From: CAYZJV01 sp964616275
GTDB taxonomy: Bacteria > Spirochaetota > Spirochaetia > Sphaerochaetales > Sphaerochaetaceae
Reading direction: 5' to 3'
Length of the DNA: 25,931 nt
Assembly (NCBI GenBank): GCA_964616275.1
Contig: CAZTUL010000033.1
Coordinates: 1 to 25,931 of the forward strand
Shown here: piece by piece, positions 8,400-15,236 of the stretch
Position numbering within the stretch: the first letter of the stretch is position 1
How the letters are laid out: every line of letters begins with the position of its first letter
The notes under the pieces: generated by a model
What the model was told of the DNA's origin: nothing
Database searches by the model: none
Seen by the model: the letters and a program-made list of their open reading frames with translations, nothing else
Program-made: the position numbers and the translations under genes

Positions 8400-9055
8400 A
8401 GTCCGTACTTCATTTGCATAAGGTCATCACATCGTTCTTTACTTAAGGAACTCGTCTCCCACCCCTTTTTTGAAGCTGCAAGAGTTTCGGTAATGAAGGT
8501 CATTTTTGCACTGTTTTCCAATACTTCAATGAGATCAAATGCCGATATGAGCGTCTTACCTACTGTGAGGACACCGTGATTTTCCATGAGGACAATGTTT
8601 GAGGTTTGTAGTGCAGCAGCAACTGTATCGGCTAAAGTGACCGTTCCCATTCGAGCATATGGAGCAAAGGCAGGTTCTTCGAGAAGAAACCAGGACTCGG
8701 CCAACAATTTGGTATTAATACCTTGTTTCATGGCAGTGAACGCAGAAGCATAACAAGGATGAGCATGAACCACCGCCTGTATATCGGGACGTGCGAGAAG
8801 CGCTTTTTTATGCATCTCAGACTCCATACTCAATGTAAGTTCAGGTGTAAGATTTTCACCGTCCATAGAGACTACCGCAATGAGATCTTCTGTAAGATGC
8901 GCTTTATCGAGGTTTGAAGGAGTTATACAAAAGAGGTCTGGAGTAAGTCGAAGGCTTATGTTTCCTCCACTGGTAGTGGTCAACCTACAATTGTAGAGCC
9001 GAGTCATCAATGCGGCAACAGCACTGCGCTCGGATGCAAATTGTTTAATATTCAT
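8396..9055 (-). CDS. class II aldolase/adducin family protein
   Basis: Zinc-dependent sugar-phosphate aldolase or epimerase of the FucA/AraD fold, 219 residues. It has the phosphate-binding TTSGGNISLR near 26-35, a Zn-site glutamate in SMESEMH, the HxH pair in VVHAHPCY and the third histidine in MENHGVLTVG, so all four expected zinc ligands are present. The start at 9055 is chosen because GGGAGG lies a few bases upstream; an ATG further upstream would add 17 residues unlike the family. L-fuculose-phosphate aldolase, ribulose-phosphate 4-epimerase and methylthioribulose-phosphate dehydratase share this fold, and the sequence alone does not decide among them. It is first in a two-gene operon with the DUF6062-like gene and is transcribed away from proS. 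Confidence 0.88.
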   Translation of the reverse strand: MNIKQFASERSAVAALMTRLYNCRLTTTSGGNISLRLTPDLFCITPSNLDKAHLTEDLIAVVSMDGENLTPELTLSMESEMHKKALLARPDIQAVVHAHPCYASAFTAMKQGINTKLLAESWFLLEEPAFAPYARMGTVTLADTVAAALQTSNIVLMENHGVLTVGKTLISAFDLIEVLENSAKMTFITETLAASKKGWETSSLSKERCDDLMQMKYGL

Positions 9056-9110
9056 GGTTTCCTCCCTCTCCACTGTACCCATTTTCACGGGGAAAGAGAA
9101 GTGCATACCG

Positions 9111-9139
9111 TTGAGTAGGTATCGGCATTCTGCTACAAT
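9111..9139 (+). promoter_or_regulatory. proS promoter
   Basis: TTGAGT (9111-9116), 17-base spacer, TACAAT (9134-9139) with extended TGc at 9131-9133. Transcription would start near 9146. The proS leader is then about 29 bases and contains AAGGAG (9163-9168), six bases before the ATG. Confidence 0.6.
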
Positions 9140-9174
9140 GCGCCTGTCGGATTGTCGTCAGAAAGGAGTTTTTC

Positions 9175-10935
9175 ATGAGAATGTCTACCGTCTTTTCTCG
9201 CACACTGAGGGAAGTGCCTGCGGGAGCTGAGAGTTTAGGATATGGGTATTTAGTGCGAGCTGGATTCATTCAGCAGTTAGGAGCAGGAATTTTCTCAATA
9301 CTCCCCTTCGGACTTAGATCAATTAGAAAAATTGAGCAGATTATTAGAGAAGAGATGGATGGGATTGGTGGTCAGGAAATTCAGATGCCTGTTGTAAATC
9401 CGGCAGATATTTGGAAAGAGACTGGACGCTACTACAGCATAGACAAAGAAATGAGCCGTTTTCAGGATAGAGTTGGAAGAGACATGGTTCTGGCAATGAC
9501 GCACGAGGAGTGTGTGACCGATATTGCCCGGTTTGAAATTGATTCCTACAAGCGCCTTCCACAGATGGTTTATCAGCTGCAGACTAAGTGGCGAGATGAT
9601 CCACGCCCTCGTGCCGGACTCATCCGAGTGCGCGAATTCACCATGAAGGATTCCTACAGCTTTGACCGAGATTATGAAGGGTTGGTTGCACAATACAAAG
9701 CACACTACAGTGCCTACTTCCGAGTATTTGGACGTTGTGCACTGCCTACTATTGCAGTTGGATCAGATTCCGGCATGATGGGAGGAAAGGTAGCTCATGA
9801 ATATATGTATCTTTCGAGCGTTGGTGAAGATACTATCATCATGTGTCCAAGTTGTGGATATACCGCAAATAGGCAGGTCGCTGTAAGTAAAAAAGTCTAT
9901 CACACACAGCCTCAGCTGCCCATTGAGGAAAAACATACTCCAGGATGCACGTCCATTGAAGATTTAGCCAACTTTCTTTCAATCCCAAAATCTCAGACAG
10001 CGAAGGCACTCTTCTTGATGGGCACGTTCATTGACGACACAACAGGAGAAGAGGAACAGAAACTCATTGTCGGAGTAATTCGTGGGGATATGGATATTGA
10101 AGAAAACAAGGTCCAGAATGCCCTCAAGGCTAATGCATTACGCCCTGCCCATACAGAAGAAATTCAAGGAGCAGGAATGGAACCGGGATATGGCAGTCCT
10201 ATAGGATGTGCACCCAATGTCCTTGTAGTAGTGGATGATTCGGTTGCCCAATCAAGTAACCTTGTTGCCGGTGCAAATAAAGTCGATTATCACTTGCTCA
10301 ATACCAATTTTGGAAGAGATTATACGGGAGAAGTTGCCGATATTGCATCTGTTGCTGCAGGTGATACCTGTACCGTATGTGATTCAGCGTTACAACAGAG
10401 CAAAGGGATTGAAGTAGGAAATATTTTCCAGCTTGGTACGCGATACTCCGAGGCCATGGGTTGTATGTATCAGGATGAATCTGGAGTGAGAAAACCGGTA
10501 ATTATGGGATCTTACGGCATTGGAGTGGGTCGATTGCTCGCTTGTCTTGCCGAGGAATACCACGATGATTTAGGTCTTAGGCTGCCAATAAGTACTGCAC
10601 CCTATCAAGTCCATCTTGTTTCTCTCGTGAAAGACACTGAGATTGCAGAGGGTATCTACAAGAAGCTTGTCGATGCTGGTATTGAAGTTCTCTATGATGA
10701 CAGGAAAGAGTCTGCAGGGGTCAAATTCGCCGATGCAGATCTTATTGGAATTCCCATTCGTCTTACATTGGGTAACCGTTCACTAAAGGAGGGTAACGTC
10801 GAGGTGAAACTCCGGGCAAAAACGGAAGAGTCTTTCACTTTTTCAATTGACACTCTCGTTAAGGATACACAGTCCCTCATAGCAAAACTTAACCAAGAGA
10901 TTCGCTCCACCATGGTTCACAAAGAGTTAGAGTAA
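9175..10935 (+). CDS. proS: prolyl-tRNA synthetase, bacterial type with INS editing domain
   Basis: Charges tRNA-Pro in the cytoplasm. At 586 residues it has the size of the bacterial form with the inserted editing domain. Class II motif 2 lies in KWRDDPRPRAGLIRVREF near 141-158, with MTHEECV upstream near 105. The YbaK-like INS domain (about 225-400) hydrolyses mischarged Ala-tRNA-Pro; the lysine in IPKSQTAKAL is at the position of the editing lysine. Motif 3 is GSYGIGVGRLLACLAEE near 445-461, followed by the anticodon-binding domain (APYQVHLVSLV to the end). The start is supported by AAGGAG six bases upstream. It stands alone between two divergent or convergent units. Confidence 0.97.
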   Translation: MRMSTVFSRTLREVPAGAESLGYGYLVRAGFIQQLGAGIFSILPFGLRSIRKIEQIIREEMDGIGGQEIQMPVVNPADIWKETGRYYSIDKEMSRFQDRVGRDMVLAMTHEECVTDIARFEIDSYKRLPQMVYQLQTKWRDDPRPRAGLIRVREFTMKDSYSFDRDYEGLVAQYKAHYSAYFRVFGRCALPTIAVGSDSGMMGGKVAHEYMYLSSVGEDTIIMCPSCGYTANRQVAVSKKVYHTQPQLPIEEKHTPGCTSIEDLANFLSIPKSQTAKALFLMGTFIDDTTGEEEQKLIVGVIRGDMDIEENKVQNALKANALRPAHTEEIQGAGMEPGYGSPIGCAPNVLVVVDDSVAQSSNLVAGANKVDYHLLNTNFGRDYTGEVADIASVAAGDTCTVCDSALQQSKGIEVGNIFQLGTRYSEAMGCMYQDESGVRKPVIMGSYGIGVGRLLACLAEEYHDDLGLRLPISTAPYQVHLVSLVKDTEIAEGIYKKLVDAGIEVLYDDRKESAGVKFADADLIGIPIRLTLGNRSLKEGNVEVKLRAKTEESFTFSIDTLVKDTQSLIAKLNQEIRSTMVHKELE

Positions 10936-10953
10936 AAATCAGGGAAAAGATAA

Positions 10954-11460
10954 CTAACGTGCACCTGCAGCTTTGAGAATTTTAACCACATAGGAACGTC
11001 GAGACATTCGTGCATAGTCAAGTGCAGAGCGGTCTTGATAGTCTCGTGCGTTTATATCGCTGCCTGCCCGAATAAGAGCAGAAATCACACGAGTGTCATT
11101 ACCACTGTTTACTGCCATAATCAGAGCACTCTCACCAAGATAATTTACCTCGTGAATATCTGACCCTGCTTCGACTAAAGCCTCAATAACCTTTGGACTT
11201 GGATTGTGGTTTGCAGCTAATTGCAACGCAGTTGATTTATACTGAGGTTCACGAGCCGTTATATCTGCTCCCCCATCAACAAGAGCTTTGATAACCTCTG
11301 CACGTGAATTGAAGAGTGCGGCTCGCATAAGAGGAGTAAGACCAAAGGAGTCAGTTCCCTGCACATCAGCACCCTGCTTCAACAGTTTTACAATTGGAGA
11401 AGCACTCTTTGCACTGTCTGCCGCCGTTAGTAATGATTCCAGTAGTTTATCCTGATCCAT
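10954..11460 (-). CDS. ankyrin-repeat protein
   Basis: A 168-residue protein made almost entirely of ankyrin repeats. About four repeats are recognisable, with the hallmarks FGLTPLMRAAL, KSTALQLAANH, LGESALIMAVN and RSALDYARMS, each followed by a VIKALVDGGADI-type helix and turn. No signal peptide is present, so it probably acts in the cytoplasm as a protein-binding scaffold; its partner is unknown. The AGGAGGT at 11467-11473 abuts an ATG at 11466 and is six bases from the ATG at 11460, so 11460 is the better start (two residues shorter). A longer in-frame start at 11571 would add an unlike N-terminal segment. It ends 18 bases from the convergent proS stop. Confidence 0.85.
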   Translation of the reverse strand: MDQDKLLESLLTAADSAKSASPIVKLLKQGADVQGTDSFGLTPLMRAALFNSRAEVIKALVDGGADITAREPQYKSTALQLAANHNPSPKVIEALVEAGSDIHEVNYLGESALIMAVNSGNDTRVISALIRAGSDINARDYQDRSALDYARMSRRSYVVKILKAAGAR

Positions 11461-11552
11461 TTTCATACCTCCTCGGTAATTTAAACTCAATATAAATATG
11501 GGGAATATCGGCTCGATAGTAAAGGGGTAAGTGTTCTCCGTATGCAAATTTG

Positions 11553-11581
11553 TTGCCCAACGACTTATCACATAGTACTAT
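11553..11581 (+). promoter_or_regulatory. adenosine deaminase promoter, leaderless layout
   Basis: TTGCCC (11553-11558), 17-base spacer, TACTAT (11576-11581), then six bases (tcgtat) to the ATG at 11588. No Shine-Dalgarno sequence is present. Confidence 0.5.
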
Positions 11582-11587
11582 TCGTAT

Positions 11588-12673
11588 ATGTTAACAAAAG
11601 AACTTATCAGACTAGTGCCAAAGGTAGAACTCCATGATCATCTTGATGGGGGCTTGCGACCGCAAACTATTATTGAACTTGCACGAGACTCTGGAATTTC
11701 ACTTCCCAGTCAAGATCCACATGAGCTTGCAACTTGGTTTGCACGCGGGTGTGTTCAAAAAAGCCTTCCTCTGTATTTAGAGACGTTTGAGGTTACTGTA
11801 GCAGTACTTCAGACACGAGAAGCTTTACGCAGAGTTGCGAAAGAGGCTGTTGAAGATTTAGCTGCCGACCATGTCGTGTATGCAGAAATTAGATTTGCAC
11901 CCATACTTCATACTGCTAAGAATTTGAGCATGGAACAGGTAGTAGAGGCAGTGCTCGAAGGAATGGATGAGGGGAAACGGAAAACAGGAATGGCATACGG
12001 AGTTATACTCTGTTCTCTGAGAAATCAAGATCCTGCAATTTCTCTTGAAGTTGCAAAACTGGCTGTTGCCTATAGAACTCATGGTGTAGTGGGATTTGAC
12101 TTAGCCGGTGATGAGAGCGGGCATCCACCAAAACGTCACCTCGATGCATTTCAGTATATCCGAAATCAGAATTTCAACATTACCATCCACGCGGGAGAGG
12201 GTTTTGGGCTTGAATCAATCTGGCAAGCTATACAGGTCTGTGGTGCACACAGAATAGGACATGGGACACGTTTGATTGACGATATGACCATCCAGGGATC
12301 AAAAATTGAAAAGCGGGGTTCTCTCGCCCATTTTATTCAGGATAGACGCATTCCGATTGAAATGTGCTTAAGCAGCAATGTAGGAACTGGTGCTGCCCCC
12401 GATTTTGCCAGTCATCCATTTAATGTGTTTTTCCATAATAATTACCGCGTATTTCTCAGTGTAGATAATCGCCTGATGAGTGATACCACACTCTCTAAAG
12501 AGATGCAAATTGCAGCTGAACACTATGGTTTGACATTACGAGATTTGGAAAAGATTACGGTAAATGCCATGAAATCTGCATTTATTCATCATGATGAGAA
12601 GATTCGTATAATATTTGATGTCATTAAGAAGCGGTATGCAGAAATACGGAGGGAGTGGAGTCTCACTGACTAG
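11588..12673 (+). CDS. add: adenosine deaminase
   Basis: Zinc hydrolase that converts adenosine (or deoxyadenosine) to inosine in purine salvage; cytoplasmic. At 361 residues it has the family length. Metal and catalytic residues are visible: His16 and His18 in ELHDHLDGG, the catalytic HAGEGFG near 206-212, IGHGTRL near 222-228 and the metal Asp in SVDNRLMSDTTLSKE near 296-310. The VDNRLMSDT form is common in adenosine deaminases, whereas adenine deaminases usually have a DDP form, which favours adenosine as substrate. Its ATG lies six bases after a -10 box. It converges on and overlaps the rhomboid gene by four bases. Confidence 0.92.
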   Translation: MLTKELIRLVPKVELHDHLDGGLRPQTIIELARDSGISLPSQDPHELATWFARGCVQKSLPLYLETFEVTVAVLQTREALRRVAKEAVEDLAADHVVYAEIRFAPILHTAKNLSMEQVVEAVLEGMDEGKRKTGMAYGVILCSLRNQDPAISLEVAKLAVAYRTHGVVGFDLAGDESGHPPKRHLDAFQYIRNQNFNITIHAGEGFGLESIWQAIQVCGAHRIGHGTRLIDDMTIQGSKIEKRGSLAHFIQDRRIPIEMCLSSNVGTGAAPDFASHPFNVFFHNNYRVFLSVDNRLMSDTTLSKEMQIAAEHYGLTLRDLEKITVNAMKSAFIHHDEKIRIIFDVIKKRYAEIRREWSLTD

Positions 12674-13302
12674 CGATTTCTTTTCCATTCATCAAACGGG
12701 TTAATCCTCAATCGGAACATCATATACAGGAAGGCAAAGCCAAAGCCTGCAAGATGGGTGAGATGTGCTATGCCTCGCGTGCTTCCAAAAACCTGATTCA
12801 CCATCTCGATTCCAGTATAGAGAATAACTAACACAGGAGCACGAAGTGGGAAAATACCGAAGACAAATACTCGTGCATAGGGGTACAGTACCGCGAAGGC
12901 AAAAAGTACCGCATAGACTGCACCGGAAGCTCCAACCAAGATTACATTCGTCCCAGCTAATAGATACGAGATGAGAGAGAAAATTCCCGAAAGAGTTCCT
13001 GTGAGCAAATAAAAAAGGAGGAATTCTTTACTTCCGAGTCGTCGTTCTACCGGTGTGCCGAACATGAAGAGTCCCAACATATTAAATAGAATATGTGTAA
13101 AGTCGGCATGGACAAACATATAGGTAAATACTTGCCAATACCAGCTACGGTAGACAATATAGGAGGGTACCAGAGCAAGGTACCCGTAGAGTCGCGGAAC
13201 CATCATGGTCAAAATGAAGACGACGGCGTTAATAATGATAAGTTTAAGTGCTACATTTGAGTAACTATATCGGAATTTTCTATTCAGAATTGTATGCTTC
13301 AT
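12670..13302 (-). CDS. rhomboid family intramembrane serine protease
   Basis: A 210-residue polytopic membrane protein that cleaves transmembrane substrates within the inner membrane. The catalytic Ser126 is in GASGAVYAV and the catalytic His183 in AHLTHLAGFGFAF. The conserved loop-1 and helix-2 region reads FTYMFVHADFTHILFNMLGLF (residues 59-79). About six hydrophobic helices are seen, with a basic C-terminal tail. The dyad is intact, so it should be active; the substrate is unknown. It has a clear promoter whose -10 box ends six bases before the ATG, so the message is probably leaderless. A perfect 7-bp palindrome abuts the -35 region. The 3' end overlaps add by four bases. Confidence 0.93.
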   Translation of the reverse strand: MKHTILNRKFRYSYSNVALKLIIINAVVFILTMMVPRLYGYLALVPSYIVYRSWYWQVFTYMFVHADFTHILFNMLGLFMFGTPVERRLGSKEFLLFYLLTGTLSGIFSLISYLLAGTNVILVGASGAVYAVLFAFAVLYPYARVFVFGIFPLRAPVLVILYTGIEMVNQVFGSTRGIAHLTHLAGFGFAFLYMMFRLRINPFDEWKRNR

Positions 13303-13308
13303 AGCAAG

Positions 13309-13337
13309 AACATAGCTATGAGAAGATGTTTCGTCAA
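13309..13337 (-). promoter_or_regulatory. rhomboid gene promoter, leaderless layout
   Basis: On the - strand: TTGACG (13337-13332), 17-base spacer, TATGTT (13314-13309), then six bases (cttgct) to the ATG at 13302. There is no Shine-Dalgarno sequence. Confidence 0.65.
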
Positions 13338-13339
13338 TT

Positions 13340-13354
13340 GTGCAACAGTTGCAC
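13340..13354. promoter_or_regulatory. palindrome GTGCAAC-a-GTTGCAC, candidate operator
   Basis: Perfect 7+1+7 inverted repeat two bases upstream of the rhomboid -35 box. Spacing and symmetry suit a dimeric DNA-binding protein. The cognate regulator is unknown. Confidence 0.45.
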
Positions 13355-13474
13355 GTCTACTCTCAGGTGTAATTTTTTTTCACACCTTTTCCGAGCCTTT
13401 CTCCTCTAGGTAGAGAGACCCAAACCCCTGCTGCACAGGTATAATATGATAAAAACAGCCATTATTTGCTGATT

Positions 13475-13502
13475 TTTACCTTTTTAACGCTAAAAAGGTA
13501 AA
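13475..13502. repeat. perfect 12-bp inverted repeat with 4-base loop
   Basis: TTTACCTTTTTA, loop acgc, TAAAAAGGTAAA. Neither strand has a T-run after the stem, so it is not a normal Rho-independent terminator. It lies in the 357-base gap between the rhomboid and rlmE genes, upstream of a candidate small RNA. Confidence 0.55.
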
Positions 13503-13538
13503 GTTGGCACGGACAATGCACATAGATATGCACAGAGC

Positions 13539-13638
13539 AACAGTTTTTTCATACCTCCTTTAGTGTGATTTTCCTTGGAGGCCAGCGGAATTCTCTCCCC
13601 ACCCCAACAACCCTCCCGCTGGCCTCCTCCTTTTTTTT
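13539..13638 (+). ncRNA. candidate small RNA with C-rich loop and strong terminator
   Basis: A promoter-like pair, TTGGCA (13504-13509), 17 bases, TATGCA (13527-13532), precedes about 100 bases without a credible gene on this strand. The region ends in a long stem and a T8 tract. The would-be transcript carries ACCUCCUUU (13553-13561), complementary to Shine-Dalgarno sequences, and a C-rich 27-base loop. Both features are seen in regulatory RNAs that bind ribosome-binding sites. A second -10-like TATAAT sits at 13440-13445. There is no expression evidence; alternatively the region is only the terminator plus spacer. Confidence 0.35.
13577..13638 (+). terminator. Rho-independent terminator with 12-bp stem
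   Basis: GGAGGCCAGCGG (13577-13588) pairs exactly with CCGCTGGCCTCC (13616-13627), followed by tcc and eight T residues (13631-13638). The 27-base C-rich loop is unusually long. It points rightwards, yet the nearest upstream gene (rhomboid) runs leftwards, so it must end some other + strand transcript. Confidence 0.75.
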
Positions 13639-13644
13639 AATTCA

Positions 13645-13653
13645 TGATACACT
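13645..13653 (+). promoter_or_regulatory. rlmE extended -10 promoter, leaderless layout
   Basis: TGaTACACT at 13645-13653, then six bases (tccctc) to the ATG at 13660. There is no good -35 because the T-tract of the terminator occupies the spacer. No Shine-Dalgarno sequence is present. Confidence 0.5.
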
Positions 13654-13659
13654 TCCCTC

Positions 13660-14262
13660 ATGGCAAAAAGTAGACGAGATACTGCAGATTTCTATACGCT
13701 GAAGGCACGAAAAGAGGGGTACCCAGCCCGATCGGTGTATAAGCTTGAGGAAATTCAAAAAAGTCATACAATTATTAAACCAGGTAATACGGTACTCGAT
13801 GTTGGAGCCGCTCCTGGAAGCTGGACTCTCTTCACACATAGAAAACTCATACAGGGGCGTGGAACAATTGTTGCTGTTGATTTAAATCCATTAGGATTGC
13901 ACCCGGTACCTCCCACTGTGATAAGCTATGTTGGTGATGCCTTCAGTCCAGAAATTCGTGAAAATCTAGTCGCACACGGACCGTATGATGCCATTATTAG
14001 TGATGCAGCTCCAATGACTACGGGAAATCGGTCGGTTGATACATCCCGGAGTGAATGGCTTGCTGAAAGTGTATTGCTGCTTGCTGAGGAGCACTTGAAG
14101 ACACATGGGAATCTTGTTATTAAGATTTTTCAGGGTGGCGGGGAGGTAGCAATACTTCAACGTATGCGAAAACTCTTTGTAAAAGCGAAGCCTTTCAAAC
14201 CAAAAGCAAGCCGGTCAGACTCCTTCGAGATTTTTCTCATTGGAATCGACCGGCTCTCCTAA
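13660..14262 (+). CDS. rlmE: 23S rRNA (uridine-2'-O-)-methyltransferase RlmE (FtsJ/RrmJ)
   Basis: SAM-dependent 2'-O-methyltransferase that modifies the A-loop uridine of 23S rRNA during 50S maturation. Its 200 residues match the family. SAM motif I is VLDVGAAPGSW near residue 45. The K-D-K-E tetrad is present: Lys28 in SVYKLEEI, Asp in ISDAAPMTTGN near 120, Lys in VIKIFQGGG near 165 and Glu in SDSFEIFLI near 193. The start ATG is six bases after an extended -10 box, without a ribosome-binding site. It converges on mscS with a 27-base gap. In Escherichia coli rlmE is a heat-shock gene, and here it lies near htpG, but no shared regulation is visible. Confidence 0.95.
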   Translation: MAKSRRDTADFYTLKARKEGYPARSVYKLEEIQKSHTIIKPGNTVLDVGAAPGSWTLFTHRKLIQGRGTIVAVDLNPLGLHPVPPTVISYVGDAFSPEIRENLVAHGPYDAIISDAAPMTTGNRSVDTSRSEWLAESVLLLAEEHLKTHGNLVIKIFQGGGEVAILQRMRKLFVKAKPFKPKASRSDSFEIFLIGIDRLS

Positions 14263-14289
14263 GCATAATCGACTGTTATAATGGTACGA

Positions 14290-15144
14290 CTATTTTTCTT
14301 GCAGTGCTGCCACTGGCATATGAACATCAACCTGCGGGAATGGGATTTCTAATCCAGCTTCTTGGAATTTTTTCAACACCTCTTCCTGGAATCTAAAGTA
14401 GACTGTCCAGTAGTCGCCTGGAAGCGTCCATGGCCGTACTACTAAATCAACTGAAGAATCATTCAGTTTGTTCACCGCAATGACCGGTTTAGGATCGGAG
14501 AGAATTTCTGGATAACTGTTAATAATATCCCAGAGCAATTCTTTAGCCTTAGAGACATCGCTGTCGTAGGCTATTGAGACACCCAGTTCAACACGACGCC
14601 GATCGGTAAATGAATAGTTGGTAATTGCGGTACCCCAGACGAGCTTGTTTGCCATGGTAATTCTCTTATTATCAGGGGTCGCTAGGGTGACACTCATCAT
14701 GTCCATATCCTTTACTGAACCACTGATTGAACCAATCTCAACATAATCACCAATTCTGAATGGTGAGTTGAGTGCGAGCATGACGCCTGCAAGTAGATTA
14801 CCCAAGGTTTCCTGGAATGCAAAACCGAGAATAAAGCCAGTAACGCCTAATCCAGCTATAATTGGAGCAAGACTCACTCCCATCTGTCCGAGAATGATGA
14901 CAATAAGGAATATCCATGCAACAGATGCAACGATTTTAAGAATTAACTTCTGCATGAGTTCATTAATCTTCTTGCTCTTTTTAAGTGATTTTTCAATCCA
15001 TTTTTTCAAGAATGCTATGAGAATTTTACCCACAATCAGAATTAGAAGAATCCCAATTATGGTAAAGAAAACCCCAACCGCCTCTTCATTGAACCAGAGT
15101 ACGAGTGATTCCCAAACAGATCTCACTTCCGTTTGTACTTCCAT
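14290..15144 (-). CDS. small-conductance mechanosensitive channel, MscS family
   Basis: Inner-membrane channel of 284 residues that releases solutes on hypo-osmotic shock. Three hydrophobic helices are at about 22-46, 66-86 and 88-125. The pore helix and the following motif are recognisable: GFILGFAFQETLGNLLAGV and ALNSPFRIGDYVEI. A soluble vestibule domain follows (SVTLATPDNKRITMANKLVWG and the C-terminal alpha/beta part). The start is supported by GGAGG about six bases upstream. It lies downstream of htpG on the same strand with a 92-base gap that contains a 17-base palindrome. Confidence 0.93.
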   Translation of the reverse strand: MEVQTEVRSVWESLVLWFNEEAVGVFFTIIGILLILIVGKILIAFLKKWIEKSLKKSKKINELMQKLILKIVASVAWIFLIVIILGQMGVSLAPIIAGLGVTGFILGFAFQETLGNLLAGVMLALNSPFRIGDYVEIGSISGSVKDMDMMSVTLATPDNKRITMANKLVWGTAITNYSFTDRRRVELGVSIAYDSDVSKAKELLWDIINSYPEILSDPKPVIAVNKLNDSSVDLVVRPWTLPGDYWTVYFRFQEEVLKKFQEAGLEIPFPQVDVHMPVAALQEK

Positions 15145-15162
15145 ACATTTCCTCCAAAGGAC

Positions 15163-15179
15163 TTCACTTTTAAAGTGAA
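15163..15179. promoter_or_regulatory. palindrome TTCACTTT-t-AAAGTGAA in the mscS leader
   Basis: Perfect 8+1+8 inverted repeat, about 20 bases before the mscS start and just before its Shine-Dalgarno sequence. It may be an operator, or in RNA a hairpin affecting translation. No T-run follows. Confidence 0.4.
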
Positions 15180-15236
15180 TCCATTTCTTTCTATTTTACG
15201 CAATAACCGCGGCGTGCACAACCGCATGGTCATGCG

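Noticed and set aside
13490..13552. 20-codon frame on the - strand starting right after AAAGGAGGT and resembling a signal peptide
   Set aside because: The ribosome-binding site is only one base from the ATG, the frame stops before any mature domain, and the same bases are explained by a candidate RNA on the other strand. Kept only as an alternative in a finding.
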